A stretch of DNA of 64,000 nt from Roseimaritima sediminicola. Its GTDB lineage: Bacteria > Planctomycetota > Planctomycetia > Pirellulales > Pirellulaceae. The DNA is taken from assembly GCF_009618275.1 (NCBI RefSeq), contig NZ_WIAD01000007.1:1-64000 (forward strand), in the 5' to 3' direction. The position numbers and the translations under genes are program-made. Below, in pieces: positions 52,171 to 61,259 of this stretch (position 1 is the stretch's first letter; every line of letters starts with the position of its first letter). The notes below the pieces were generated by a model. That model was not told where the DNA came from. It made no database searches and worked only from the letters and a program-made list of their open reading frames with translations.

Positions 52171-53073
52171 ATGATCACCACGCCCGAACAGCTTGCCGGC
52201 GGTTGTCCGCCGATCACCGTCTACTGTGCCTGCTGCGACCAGCGTTTGGCCGACGATCACAGCTATTGTTCACGATGTCTGACCCCTGCAAGTTTGTCGC
52301 GAACGGTCGCCTCGCGGAGCGGCGACAAATCGTTTTTATCGGTCCTGGGGGCCAGCGGAGCCGGCAAGACGGTCTATCTGGGACTGCTGCTAGACATTTT
52401 GAGTAATGCCCAGGAATCCTTTCGCGGGACGACGACCAGCCCGTTCACGATTGCTCTGCAGGAACAGGTGGTCAACGCGCTGGAACATCGTCGGTATCCC
52501 GAAAAGACACCGGCCGAAGCCGAGACCTGGAAATGGGTGCATTGCCAATTGACCCATCAGCAAAAGTCCTCGCGTCGCTACCTCGATCTGATCTCGCCCG
52601 ACTTGGCGGGCGAAGCCATCGCGATGGAGATCGAGCACCCGGGGACCTATCCCGCCGTCCGCCACACGGTATTGAAATCCGCCGGTGTGATGTTGTTGTG
52701 CGATTCGCTGCGCGTACGTGACGCCGGCTCCAGCGAAGACCTGTTCGCCCTGAAGTTGGCTTCCTACATCGCCGAAACCCATGCCTTTGGCGCCGGCAAA
52801 CAATCCTCGGCCCCGCCGCCTGCATTGGCCGTGGTATTTACAAAAAGCGACGCGTGTCCCGAAGCCACCGAAGCCCCCGAGCGTTTCGCTGCCAACAACA
52901 CGCCGCGCTTGGCTGAGTTCTGCAAACGGACCTTCGACAAGCATGCCTTCTTTGCCGCCAGCGTTGCGGGCAACTCCGGGACGATGCTGGACGACCGCGG
53001 ACGTCGCGAGGGATTTCCGCTGCACATCCAGCCGCAAGGAGTCATCGAACCGCTGCGTTGGCTGGTCGCGTAG
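52171..53073 (+). CDS. Zinc-ribbon P-loop GTPase, DO-GTPase-like
   Basis: Protein of 300 aa. A zinc ribbon (CACC at 19-22 and CSRC at 33-36) precedes a GTPase fold. The P-loop GASGAGKT is at 60-67, followed by VYLGLLLDIL; the Walker B/G3 equivalent DLISPDLAGE is near 139-148; and the G4 motif TKSD is at 224-227. The large insert and the GASGAGKTVYLG P-loop resemble the double-GTPase (DO-GTPase) family encoded with GAP1 proteins in proposed GTPase-based conflict systems. The following gene, a GAP1-like protein, supports this. Family naming is from memory and should be checked by profile search. Confidence 0.8.
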   Translation: MITTPEQLAGGCPPITVYCACCDQRLADDHSYCSRCLTPASLSRTVASRSGDKSFLSVLGASGAGKTVYLGLLLDILSNAQESFRGTTTSPFTIALQEQVVNALEHRRYPEKTPAEAETWKWVHCQLTHQQKSSRRYLDLISPDLAGEAIAMEIEHPGTYPAVRHTVLKSAGVMLLCDSLRVRDAGSSEDLFALKLASYIAETHAFGAGKQSSAPPPALAVVFTKSDACPEATEAPERFAANNTPRLAEFCKRTFDKHAFFAASVAGNSGTMLDDRGRREGFPLHIQPQGVIEPLRWLVA

Positions 53074-53130
53074 GTTTTGTCTGTAAGAACGCGTTGTTTG
53101 CATCCGCGTTGTCCGCCTCTGGGCTGAGTT

Positions 53131-53871
53131 ATGCCAGGTATCGAAGTCGAACAAGCGATCTACGCGTCGTCCTGCCGCCCGGGCATCCGAGGGTATCAAC
53201 TGGTCGCCAAGTCGGCGGGAATCGATCCGCGTGTGGCGACGGAGCTGTGTCGCTGGGCGCCGACCCGCTTGCCCGGCTCGGCCGCTAACCGCGACTCGAT
53301 CAATTATTTCCCCATCGATCGCCAGCGGGTGGCGATCAGCCGCACGATGTGCGGCGGACCGGAGTACAGCAGTCGCGGCGGGGAAGACATCGTCACGCGA
53401 TTCCTGGTGCTTCGCACGCCCCAGTTCCGAGCCTATGGGGCAATGGCAACGGCCGTGGCGCGAACCGCGCTGGCGCTGGGCGGATTGACCTTGCGTCCGG
53501 TTCGCAGCGACGGCCGGTTGTCCCGCTTTTCGCTACCCGGCTCGCCGCTGCGATGGCGCGGCGACTGCCCACCGATGTCAGCACCGTTGGTCGAACGGCT
53601 CACCGGGCTGTTGCATCGTGGCCACCGCGTCGCTTTGATCGGTCTGGATGATCCCCTGGCCGGACTGGACAAATTGCTCGCTCGTTTCTCGCCTGCCCAG
53701 CGACAATCCCTCGCTTTCTCGACCGGCTTACAGCCCACCTACAGCCGACCGTTTGCCATCCACTGCCTGCAGGATGCCAACGCGAGAACCATCCAGGTCG
53801 CCGAAGCGGAAGGATTAACCTGTATCGACGTATCCCGCTCGCAGCTTTCCTCGGAAGGACAAACGGTCTAG
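53131..53871 (+). CDS. GAP1-like (GTPase-associated protein 1) N-terminal/middle domain protein
   Basis: Protein of 246 aa starting at ATG 53131, 57 bases after the GTPase gene. The N-terminus EVEQAIYASSC.....GYQLVAKSAGI, then ELCRWAP, INYFPI, VAISRTMCGGPEYSSRGGEDIVTRFLVL follows the pattern I recall for GAP1 N-terminal domains. The second half has a LARFSPAQRQSLAFSTGLQPTYSRPF segment typical of the same family's middle part. It is shorter than the large GAP1 proteins, and no effector domain is fused. GAP1 proteins occur next to DO-GTPases, as here. Function is unknown; a GTPase-activating or substrate-presenting role is inference. Confidence 0.75.
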   Translation: MPGIEVEQAIYASSCRPGIRGYQLVAKSAGIDPRVATELCRWAPTRLPGSAANRDSINYFPIDRQRVAISRTMCGGPEYSSRGGEDIVTRFLVLRTPQFRAYGAMATAVARTALALGGLTLRPVRSDGRLSRFSLPGSPLRWRGDCPPMSAPLVERLTGLLHRGHRVALIGLDDPLAGLDKLLARFSPAQRQSLAFSTGLQPTYSRPFAIHCLQDANARTIQVAEAEGLTCIDVSRSQLSSEGQTV

Positions 53872-53888
53872 CGAGACGACAACGCCGC

Positions 53889-54245
53889 TCAGTTGGGTAA
53901 CAACGCCAGAAAGGCCAACACGGTGGCCGCGATCAACAGCACGCTGAACACGCTCAGCATCCACAGCGGCACCGCTCGGCCGTGGGCTCCCGACCAGTGC
54001 TTGCGGCCGCGCCGATAGCCGGCGAAACCGAACGCGAAGGCCAGTCCGCCCACGGCGATCAGCACCACGCCCAGGGCTTTCATCGCCCAGGACGCTTCCG
54101 CCTGAGGCAGCAGTTTGACGATCCCCAACCCGGTGGCCATCGAGGTCAGCCCCGTGCGTACCCAGGCGCTGAAGGTCCGTTCCTCGGCCATCAGCGTCCG
54201 GTCGTTCGCGCTGTCGTGTTCGGATTGGTCGGGATCTTGGTTCAT
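53889..54245 (-). CDS. DUF202 family membrane protein (YidH-like)
   Basis: Protein of 118 aa. The DUF202 signature LMAEERTFSAWVRTGLTSMATGLGIV leads the first membrane helix. Two further helices follow (about 56-76 and 92-113), separated by an Arg-rich loop (YRRGRKHWS). The family has three membrane helices and no known activity. It overlaps the short secreted-protein gene upstream by 4 bases (ATGA) and converges with the GAP1-like gene (17 bases apart). Confidence 0.88.
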   Translation of the reverse strand: MNQDPDQSEHDSANDRTLMAEERTFSAWVRTGLTSMATGLGIVKLLPQAEASWAMKALGVVLIAVGGLAFAFGFAGYRRGRKHWSGAHGRAVPLWMLSVFSVLLIAATVLAFLALLPN

Positions 54246-54523
54246 CGCTGGTCATTCAAAAGGGTTGGTCGGCGCCGACGCTTTTGTCCGTTCACGATAG
54301 TCCTCGATATACGCTCGGTCGGTTTTTCAATCGTAATGGTGACCTCGTAGGCAACCAGCTGATCCGGCGAGATGGCGTAGCGCAATTCGTCGGCGTTCAG
54401 AAGCGAAGGGCAGGCCAAACCGAAGAACGCTACCGCCAGGCAAACGGCCCCCGGGAGAAGCGTCCGCCGGCCAACAAAGGAGTGCACTCGCCCAGTCTGC
54501 GTGAATATCGGCGTCGTATTCAT
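54242..54523 (-). CDS. Short secreted protein, possibly truncated
   Basis: Protein of 93 aa. A probable signal peptide (hydrophobic stretch about 22-43, with an ADE cleavage context) precedes ELRYAISPDQLVAYEVTITIEKPTERISRT and a basic tail. The LRY..SPDQLVAYEVTI part looks like the beginning of a larger planctomycete secreted beta-protein, so this may be the 5' end of a gene cut short by a frameshift or deletion. Its stop overlaps the DUF202 start by 4 bases. I do not recognise a family and cannot show a function. Confidence 0.45.
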   Translation of the reverse strand: MNTTPIFTQTGRVHSFVGRRTLLPGAVCLAVAFFGLACPSLLNADELRYAISPDQLVAYEVTITIEKPTERISRTIVNGQKRRRRPTLLNDQR

Positions 54524-54596
54524 TGAGTTGGCCTGCGGATACGAAATGGTTTGCCTGCGGACGGATGACTTCCGATTTGCGGGGTCGAGAAGCGGT

Positions 54597-54635
54597 CCAT
54601 TGTAACGAGCACCGCTACCGCTCGCTGTACAATGG
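54597..54635. promoter_or_regulatory. Imperfect 39-bp palindrome upstream of the copper ATPase
   Basis: CCATTGTA (54597-54604) pairs with TACAATGG (54628-54635), and CGAGC (54606-54610) with GCTCG (54620-54624). It sits directly upstream of the sigma-54-type promoter match, in the divergent gap between the small secreted gene and the ATPase gene. It may be a regulator binding site. Enhancer-binding proteins usually act from further away, so its exact role is open. Confidence 0.45.
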
Positions 54636-54638
54636 AGT

Positions 54639-54670
54639 TGGCACAATACTTGCATACCGGTAGAGGGTAT
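54639..54670 (+). promoter_or_regulatory. Sigma-54-type promoter for the copper ATPase, with adjoining dyad
   Basis: TGGCACA, then four bases, then TTGCA (54639-54654) fits the -24/-12 consensus, with only the seventh base (A for G) different. The GG and GC pairs are 12 bases apart (start to start) as required. Transcription would start near 54665, giving a short leader of about 48 bases before ATG 54713. The overlapping dyad ATACC-7-GGTAT (54654-54670) might alternatively be a MerR/CueR-type site, but the elements around it do not fit a 19-base spacer. Confidence 0.5.
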
Positions 54671-54712
54671 TCTTGCAGCTGCCTTTCTGTCCGGATGCCT
54701 TTCGAGAGATTC

Positions 54713-57136
54713 ATGGCTACTTCTGAAAACCCTTCCTTCGACCTGCCAACCGCTCAGCCGAAGGCCACCGATCCGGTTTGCGGCATGACTGTCGAAGTGG
54801 CGGGCAGCCTGTCCAGCGAGCACGAGGGACAGAGCTACTACTTCTGCTGTGCAGGATGCCAGAAAAAGTTCGAGGCGGACCCCGCGGGCGTGCTGGCCAA
54901 AGCCGCCCAGCGCGAAGCCGCGAAAGCGGCGGACAGCGGGGCCGAAAGCGGTGGTTGCTGCAGCGGCCATTCGGCGTCCAGAGCGGGAGATCATCCGGCG
55001 GATCCCGATGCGATCTACACCTGCCCGATGCACCCCGAAATCGAGCAGGTGGGGCCCGGCGATTGCCCGATCTGCGGCATGGACTTGGAGCCGAAGTTCG
55101 TCGATATGGCGGACCACGGTGATGATCCTCAGTACACCGACATGAAGCGGCGGTTCTGGATCGGTGCGGTCCTTTCGTTACCGCTGTTGGTCGTGGCCAT
55201 GGGGCCGATGATCGGCTTGTCGGTCGCCGATTGGCTCTCGCCCGCGGCCTTTGGCTGGACGCAGCTGCTGCTGGCCACGCCGGTTGTCTTTTACTGCGGC
55301 CTGCCGTTGTTGGTGCGGGGCGCGAAGAGCTTTCGCAGCATGAATCTGAATATGTTTTCGCTGATCGCCGTGGGCACCCTGGCGGCCTATGCCTTCAGCG
55401 TGTTCGTGGTGCTGTTTCCCGACTGGATTCCCCGGGCCTTCTACGAAGACGGTGTCGCGCCGTTGTACTTCGAGGCCGCGGCGGTAATCGTAACGCTGGT
55501 CCTGCTGGGACAGGTCCTGGAGCTGCGAGCACGTCAACAGACCGGCGGAGCGATCCGCGAGCTGATGCAGTTGACGCCCGACGTGGCGCACCGCATCGAG
55601 CCCGATGGCCAGGAACAGGAGGTCGCCTTGGATGCGGTCCAGGTCGGCGATTCACTGCGCGTGCGTCCCGGCGAGAAAGTTCCGGTCGACGGTCGTGTGA
55701 AAAGCGGCAGCAGCAGCATCGACGAATCCATGCTGACCGGCGAACCCGTTCCCGTCACCAAATCCGAAGGCGACGCCGTGACCGGCGGGACGTTGAATCA
55801 GACCGGTTCGTTGGTGATCGAAGCGACCGGCGTCGGCAACGAAACCGTGCTCAGCCGGATCGTCCAGATGGTCGCCGACGCCCAACGCAGCCAAGCTCCG
55901 ATTCAAAAACTGGTCGATGTGGTCGCACAGTACTTTGTACCGGCGGTCATTGTGACCGCGATTCTAGCCTTCATCGGTTGGTCTCTGTTCGGGCCGGAGC
56001 CGCGACTGGCGCATGCTTTCGTGGCGGCTGTGGCGGTGCTGATCATCGCCTGCCCGTGCGCTCTGGGCCTGGCCACGCCGATGTCGGTGATGGTCGGAGT
56101 GGGCCGCGGCGCCAAGGAGGGCGTGCTGATCAAGAACGCGGAAGTGCTGGAAGTGATGGAAAACGTCGATACGGTCGTCGTCGATAAAACGGGCACACTG
56201 ACGGAGGGCCGGCCCGAAGTGACCGCCGTGGAAGCCTTGGGCCAGCACAGCCAAGCCGACGTGATGGCCTGGGCGGCGGCGGTCGAGAAACACAGCGAAC
56301 ATCCGCTGGCCCGCGCGGTGGTTCGGTACCACGAATCGACCTCGACAGACGACGTCGCCACATTCGACGCGGAAGCGTTCGACAGCATCACCGGAGGCGG
56401 CGTTCGCGGCCGCGTGCAGGGTCGCGAGCTCCTGATCGGTAAAGCTGGCCTCCTGGAGGAACACGAAATCCCCGTCCCCGGCGACGCGACCGAGCGTGCC
56501 GGCGAGCACCAAAGCGACGGAGCGACGGCCGTGTTTGTGGCGGTCGATGGCAAACTGGCCGCGATGATCGCGATCAGTGACCCCATCAAAGCCTCGACAC
56601 CCAGCGCTGTGCAGACCCTGCATGGGTTGGGACTGGAAGTGGTGATGTTGACCGGCGACGCCGAACCCACGGCCCGCGCGGTGGCCCGCCAATTGAACAT
56701 CGATCGCTTCGAAGCCGGCGTCACGCCGGAACAGAAACATCAATTCGTTCGGGACCTGAAGGACCAGGGCAAAGTGGTGGCCATGGCCGGTGACGGCATC
56801 AATGACGCACCGGCATTGGCCGAAGCGAACGTGGGGATCGCAATGGGCACCGGCACCGGTGTCGCGATGGAATCGGCCGGCGTGACCCTGGTGGGAGGCG
56901 ACCTGCGCGGTGTGGCCGGCTCGGTCAAACTGTCCCGCAAAACCATGCGAAACATTCGCCAAAACCTGTTCTTCGCCTTCGTCTACAACGCGCTGGGCGT
57001 GCCGATCGCAGCCGGTTTGCTGTACCCCGTCTTCGGTTGGCTGCTCAGCCCGATGTTGGCCGCCGCCGCGATGAGCTTCAGCAGCGTGTCGGTCATCGGC
57101 AACGCCCTCCGCCTGCGTGGGGCCGACCTAAAGTAA
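54713..57136 (+). CDS. Copper-translocating P-type ATPase with YHS and heavy-metal-binding domains
   Basis: Protein of 807 aa, P1B-type. Instead of an HMA domain it has a YHS-type domain (about 16-60: [27 protein letters not shown]), a Cys/His-rich linker and a heavy-metal-binding domain ([20 protein letters not shown], about 102-121). Eight membrane helices follow. [11 protein letters not shown] carries the CPC transport site, with LTGEP, DKTGT (phosphorylated Asp), SEHPLA (HP motif) and [10 protein letters not shown] all present. It exports copper (or silver). The ATG at 54713 is preferred to the in-frame ATG at 54632, because the latter would lie upstream of the predicted transcription start. 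The next gene is a multicopper oxidase, 20 bases on. Confidence 0.95.
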   Translation: MATSENPSFDLPTAQPKATDPVCGMTVEVAGSLSSEHEGQSYYFCCAGCQKKFEADPAGVLAKAAQREAAKAADSGAESGGCCSGHSASRAGDHPADPDAIYTCPMHPEIEQVGPGDCPICGMDLEPKFVDMADHGDDPQYTDMKRRFWIGAVLSLPLLVVAMGPMIGLSVADWLSPAAFGWTQLLLATPVVFYCGLPLLVRGAKSFRSMNLNMFSLIAVGTLAAYAFSVFVVLFPDWIPRAFYEDGVAPLYFEAAAVIVTLVLLGQVLELRARQQTGGAIRELMQLTPDVAHRIEPDGQEQEVALDAVQVGDSLRVRPGEKVPVDGRVKSGSSSIDESMLTGEPVPVTKSEGDAVTGGTLNQTGSLVIEATGVGNETVLSRIVQMVADAQRSQAPIQKLVDVVAQYFVPAVIVTAILAFIGWSLFGPEPRLAHAFVAAVAVLIIACPCALGLATPMSVMVGVGRGAKEGVLIKNAEVLEVMENVDTVVVDKTGTLTEGRPEVTAVEALGQHSQADVMAWAAAVEKHSEHPLARAVVRYHESTSTDDVATFDAEAFDSITGGGVRGRVQGRELLIGKAGLLEEHEIPVPGDATERAGEHQSDGATAVFVAVDGKLAAMIAISDPIKASTPSAVQTLHGLGLEVVMLTGDAEPTARAVARQLNIDRFEAGVTPEQKHQFVRDLKDQGKVVAMAGDGINDAPALAEANVGIAMGTGTGVAMESAGVTLVGGDLRGVAGSVKLSRKTMRNIRQNLFFAFVYNALGVPIAAGLLYPVFGWLLSPMLAAAAMSFSSVSVIGNALRLRGADLK

Positions 57137-57156
57137 CGCGAACCCGAGAGAACGAG

Positions 57157-58659
57157 ATGAGCAACCGTGATGATCGACGCCAGTTCTTGAAAGTCGGCAG
57201 CATCGCCGCTGCGGTTAGTGTGGCCGGTAACGCTCTCGCCCAGGACGCCGCGCAACAGCAGAACCAGCCCCTGCCCGAGGATCCCAAGGCGCCCGAGCCG
57301 GTGGGCCAGCCGAATGCCGCCCCGGATCTTCCCGAAGGAACCGAGGTCGAAGCCGAAATGGAGGGCTTCAGCCGCTTTAAACCCTCTCGAGGCAACGATC
57401 CCGATTCGCCCTACTACCTGGGCAAAATGATGCCAGGCTTCCGGCCGGCTGCCGCGGGCCCCGCACCCTTCGAAGCTCCCGACCTGACCAAGCTGCCCTG
57501 GAAGATGGTCGACGGTGTCAAGGAATTTCACTTGGTTCCGCAGGCCGTCCAGCGTGAGTTCCTGCCCGGCTATTTCATGAATGTGTACGGATACAACGGC
57601 AGCATGCCGGGGCCTACGATCGAAGTCAATCAAGGCGACCGCGTGCGCATCGTGGTCACCAACGAACTGCCCGAAGACACCTTTGTGCATTGGCACGGGT
57701 TTGAACTGCCCGTGCAGTACGACGGAGCGGCGACGCTGACGCAAAACCCGATTAAACCGGGTGGGACCATGGTGTATGAGTTTGACGTCCACGAGGAGGG
57801 CACATTCTTTTACCACTCACACGTTGCGATGCAGGAGGCGTTTGGGCAGGTCGGCTGGTTCATCGTGCATCCACGAAAAGTTTTCAACCCGCCTGTGGAC
57901 CGCGACTTTGGGCTGATCTTTCAGAACTTTCATATCGACCCGACTCAGACCGTCAGCGATTCCTGGGCGATGGACTGGAGCTGGCATACGATCAACGGTC
58001 GCAGCGGTCCACTGACAACTCCGATGGTCTGCAAACACGGCGAACGCGTCCGCGTGCGGCTGCTGAACTTCGCCCCCATGCAACACCATCCGATCCATCT
58101 GCACGGGCACACGTTCTGGGTTACCGGCCACGAGGGGGCGCGAGCGCCCAGCACCGCCTGGATTCCCCGCAACAACTCTTTGGTGGGCGTCGCTCAGGCC
58201 ACCGATTTCGAGTTCATTGCCAACAACCCGGGCGACTGGATTTTCCACTGCCACATGATTCACCACATGATGAACCACATGGTCCGTCAGGTAGGACCGC
58301 GGATTCGGGAGAACGTTAACGTCGATCGCTACCGCGCCGATACGACAACGCGGCCGGCCGTCGACTTCACTCGGCAAGGTCCGGCCTGGGACACGCCCGG
58401 TTATCCACAGAAAATGCAGGGCATGGAACGGACCATGGCGCAGATGCAGCGGCTGTGGCAACGCCGCGAAACCCGAGGCATGCGAGCCAATTACCCGATG
58501 GCGGTCAAAGGCCTGATGACCGTCATGCGGGTCCTGCCCGACGACCTGTATCGCTTGGTGATGGAAAGCGACCAACCGGTCGAGAAGGGCGCCGTGTTCG
58601 CCGAGATCGTGCGGCGATTCGGCGACCCCGAGCGGTATCAGGACGCGCCGCCGATGTGA
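57157..58659 (+). CDS. Tat-exported multicopper oxidase
   Basis: Protein of 500 aa. The twin-arginine leader DDRRQFLKVGSIAAAV exports it folded. The copper ligand motifs are HWHG (178-181), HSH (220-222), HPIHLHGH (311-318) and HCHMIHHM (364-371), the last giving the type 1 and trinuclear site His/Cys. A helical C-terminal extension of about 100 residues follows. It probably oxidises Cu(I) to Cu(II) or an organic or metal substrate in the periplasm, in the same operon as the copper ATPase. The ATG at 57157 has GAGAGAACGAG upstream. Confidence 0.94.
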   Translation: MSNRDDRRQFLKVGSIAAAVSVAGNALAQDAAQQQNQPLPEDPKAPEPVGQPNAAPDLPEGTEVEAEMEGFSRFKPSRGNDPDSPYYLGKMMPGFRPAAAGPAPFEAPDLTKLPWKMVDGVKEFHLVPQAVQREFLPGYFMNVYGYNGSMPGPTIEVNQGDRVRIVVTNELPEDTFVHWHGFELPVQYDGAATLTQNPIKPGGTMVYEFDVHEEGTFFYHSHVAMQEAFGQVGWFIVHPRKVFNPPVDRDFGLIFQNFHIDPTQTVSDSWAMDWSWHTINGRSGPLTTPMVCKHGERVRVRLLNFAPMQHHPIHLHGHTFWVTGHEGARAPSTAWIPRNNSLVGVAQATDFEFIANNPGDWIFHCHMIHHMMNHMVRQVGPRIRENVNVDRYRADTTTRPAVDFTRQGPAWDTPGYPQKMQGMERTMAQMQRLWQRRETRGMRANYPMAVKGLMTVMRVLPDDLYRLVMESDQPVEKGAVFAEIVRRFGDPERYQDAPPM

Positions 58660-58720
58660 GCGGCAACGGGCGCGACAACGCGGTCTCGAAAGCTAGCGGA
58701 ATGAATTCTTAAAAAACTTT

Positions 58721-58845
58721 ACTCCCCTCTCCCCCGCGGCGCCGCGAGCGTCAGCGAGTGAAGCGGTGGTGGGAGAGGGGCTGGGGGTGAGGGGGCTCAG
58801 GTGCAACTTACTGCAACTTAGCTTGGTGTAGAGTTGACGCTTCCG
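58721..58845. repeat. C-rich/G-rich palindromic repeat with conserved tail
   Basis: ACTCCCCTCTCCCCC pairs with GGGAGAGGGG after about 36 bases of separation, followed by CTGGGGGTGAGGGGG. A tail with the words GCAACTT, GTGTAGAGTTGACGC and CCGCC follows. The element at 61912-62172 has the same arms and a related tail (GCAACTG, ATGTAGATTTGACGC). It lies between the multicopper oxidase and TolC-like stops and could act as a terminator-like structure for both. Confidence 0.6.
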
Positions 58846-58884
58846 CCGCCCTATGCAGAACAAAAAGACAACGCCGCTGCACGA

Positions 58885-60360
58885 CTACCGCGGTTTAGGC
58901 ACGGCCGAGATATGCCCGGGCGGTTCGGGGCCGGTGGGCGCAGTTAACCCGCCGTGCAGCAGATAACCGGTAATCAACGTTTCGTTGCTGCGCCACGTGA
59001 CCAGTTGCCGAACGTACTCCGCACGCAATTGGTAATACTTGATCTGTGCGTCCAAGACCTGCGGCCATGCAACGCGATCTTCCTTGTAGGCATCCAACAG
59101 CACTTCGTAGGCTCGTTTGGATTCGGGGACGATCACTGCCTGGTAACTGCGGACCTTTTGCATGGCCGTCAGGTATTGCTGGTACACTCCGGCCAGTCGC
59201 CGCTGCAGATCGAACTCGATGCGAGCGATCTCGGCTCGCTGCCGCACCACATCCGATTCCGCTTGCCGGATCGTCCCCTGGTTCCAGTCGTACAGCGGGA
59301 TCTCCATCTGCAAGGCCGTGTTGTGGGTGTTCTGCTTGGCTTCGAAGTTGTGTCCGTAGCCGTAGGTGACGACGAGGTCGGGAATGGGTTCGACCGTTTC
59401 TCGGCGAACCTTCAACTCATCGGCGGCCAGTTTGGCTCGGGCGGCCAGAATCTGGGGACTGTCGCTGACCAGCCGATCCAGAGCTTGCTCGAAATCAATC
59501 GGCTCGACCGGCCCGTCCAATGCGCCGACCAGCGGCGCCGGCTGCATCCGCATTCCGGCCAGCGAAATTAATTCCCACCAAGCCGCGTTGAACTGGTTGC
59601 GGACCAGCAACAGGTCCAAGCGAGCTTGTTGCAGCACGATGTTCGCATCGTGCAGGTCCGCCCTGGTGGCCTGGCCCAGATTGTACAACTCGCGCGCGGT
59701 TATGACGCTGTCCTCGGCGTTCTTGAGGATCTCGTTGTGGATCTCGACCAGTTGTTGCTCGCCCAGTGTTCGCCAGTAGTGCATTCGAATGTCGTTCAGC
59801 ACCTGGAACTCTTGCTCGAGGGCTCGCCACTGTGCGGCCCGCGTCGTTTGCAGGAACTTCGCTCGGCTCAGTTGCAGCTTTCGCCCCGTAACGATGCGCT
59901 GCGAAAACTCGACACCTTGCCACTCGCCGTTGGTACCGCCCACGCCCCACTGTTCCCCGACGTAGCGAACCAGGGGGTTGGGAACCAAACCCGCCTGGAT
60001 GGCTTTGCCCAGTTCGCCTTGGATCTGGGCTTGGGCCTGGGCCAGTGTCGGATTGTGGCGGCAGGCCATCGCTTCGATCGCGTCGAGCGTCAGCGGTGCT
60101 TCGCCGGTCGCGAACATCGTTTCGGTCAGCCGCCGGGGCGAGGGCGGCACCGGCGGTGGTTCGGTGAACGCTTCTCCGACCCGTGGCCGCAGGTCCGCCT
60201 GCGACGTGGGCGGGGCGGGATTGCCAAGCCCACGGGCGCCGGGATCCGCCGACTGGGACTGCGTGGTCGGCGACTGGGCGTGCGCCGAAGCGGCAAGCAT
60301 CGCGGTCAGACCGACGGCGAAGCAACGTCGCCCCAACGAGAACAAGGAAGTGCGTTTCAT
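58885..60360 (-). CDS. TolC-family outer membrane efflux protein
   Basis: Protein of 491 aa. A signal peptide (residues about 1-29, ending AHAQ) is followed by a Pro-rich stretch of 60 residues. Then come two TolC-type repeats of long helices (LTLDAIEAMACRHNPTLAQAQAQI ... ITARELYNLGQATRADLHDANIVLQQARLDLL, and the second DFEQALDRLVSDSPQILAARAKLAADELKVRRE ... YQQYLTAMQKVRSYQAVIVPESKRAYEVLLDAYKEDRVAWPQVLDAQ). It is typical of CusC/CzcC-like outer membrane factors. It forms the exit duct for an RND or similar pump. No pump gene is adjacent, but it follows the copper genes and may serve the copper/efflux systems of this window. The start is ATG 60360. Confidence 0.9.
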   Translation of the reverse strand: MKRTSLFSLGRRCFAVGLTAMLAASAHAQSPTTQSQSADPGARGLGNPAPPTSQADLRPRVGEAFTEPPPVPPSPRRLTETMFATGEAPLTLDAIEAMACRHNPTLAQAQAQIQGELGKAIQAGLVPNPLVRYVGEQWGVGGTNGEWQGVEFSQRIVTGRKLQLSRAKFLQTTRAAQWRALEQEFQVLNDIRMHYWRTLGEQQLVEIHNEILKNAEDSVITARELYNLGQATRADLHDANIVLQQARLDLLLVRNQFNAAWWELISLAGMRMQPAPLVGALDGPVEPIDFEQALDRLVSDSPQILAARAKLAADELKVRRETVEPIPDLVVTYGYGHNFEAKQNTHNTALQMEIPLYDWNQGTIRQAESDVVRQRAEIARIEFDLQRRLAGVYQQYLTAMQKVRSYQAVIVPESKRAYEVLLDAYKEDRVAWPQVLDAQIKYYQLRAEYVRQLVTWRSNETLITGYLLHGGLTAPTGPEPPGHISAVPKPR

Positions 60361-60403
60361 GCTCGAACCATCCATGGCGAGGAAGCAGCGATTGGGCGGA
60401 GTT

Positions 60404-60940
60404 TTAATTTCGATACGCTTCGGTGATCGCCTTCTTGCGAAGGATCATCCGCAAGGCGTGCTCGTACCAGTGCGTGGTGCAGGCGTCGCACACGGTCGGC
60501 GACATCGACAGTACGGGATCGTCGTCCGTGGGATCGGTGCCGTAGTAGATCGGGGGTGTGCACCCGCGGTAGCACGGTCCGGTGCACCGCACGGCCGGAC
60601 GCGGTTGGCAACCGCCCCTGGCCAAAGGCAGCTCGGGAAGCACGGCCGGGCCTCCGGTCGCCAACGACAGTACTCCGCTGGGACGCGTGACGCTGGTCGG
60701 CAGGTCCGCCGGCGCGGTGGACGGATACGATGCTTCGGCGGCCGATCGGTCGGCAGCGTGCCGGTTGGCATTGGAGCCACCGGCGTGCGAAACCTGTCGG
60801 GTATCCGGCCCCGTCGTTGCGATCGTGACCGGCTTCGCCAGCCCCACGCGTCCGGATTCTTCTGCCATCGCCGGTTGGGACAGGGGGCAGAACATCGAGA
60901 CGCTAACGACGAAGGACAGTGAAAGGACGAGGTGTCGCAT
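60404..60940 (-). CDS. Small secreted Cys-rich protein
   Basis: Protein of 178 aa. A Sec signal peptide (1-26, PAMAEE) precedes a low-complexity stretch, then a Cys-rich part (GGCQPRPAVRCTGPCYRGCTPPIYYG) and CDACTTHWYEHALRMILRKK near the end. The Cys pattern could bind a metal. It lies just upstream of the TolC-like gene on the same strand with 43 bases between, so they are probably co-transcribed. I do not recognise the family. Confidence 0.7.
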   Translation of the reverse strand: MRHLVLSLSFVVSVSMFCPLSQPAMAEESGRVGLAKPVTIATTGPDTRQVSHAGGSNANRHAADRSAAEASYPSTAPADLPTSVTRPSGVLSLATGGPAVLPELPLARGGCQPRPAVRCTGPCYRGCTPPIYYGTDPTDDDPVLSMSPTVCDACTTHWYEHALRMILRKKAITEAYRN

Positions 60941-61259
60941 CAGCAGAATTCCTATAAAGATTATTCGGCGACCAGTCGTAATGCACAGCCGTCGCAGGCA
61001 GGTCGTCGCCCACCAACGGCCTTGCTTCAGCCGCCATCATGCCTAGCTGGATATATCGGAAGTACGTCAGGGGGGTATCCAAGGAAAGCCAGTTTGTTCA
61101 GCGGGATCTATCGGGTAAGGATCGGGAGCTGCAGCGATGGGAGCGATTATGTCGACGTGCCCGAACCGGGACTCCGTCGCTTTTGCTCACTAGGCATGGA
61201 TCTTGCTGCATTCCAATCGATAACGCGAAGTCGAAAACCACGATGAACAGACTCAGACG
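60941..61259. other. Divergent intergenic region, no gene supported
   Basis: Open frames exist in this stretch but lack domains and coding character. It should hold the promoters of the leftward small Cys-rich protein and of the rightward DUF421 gene. I see no strong promoter pair or repeat in it. Confidence 0.45.

Noticed and set aside
60932..61246. Plus-strand frame of 104 codons before the DUF421 gene
   Set aside because: No domain or hydrophobic pattern, no ribosome binding site, and the composition does not look coding.
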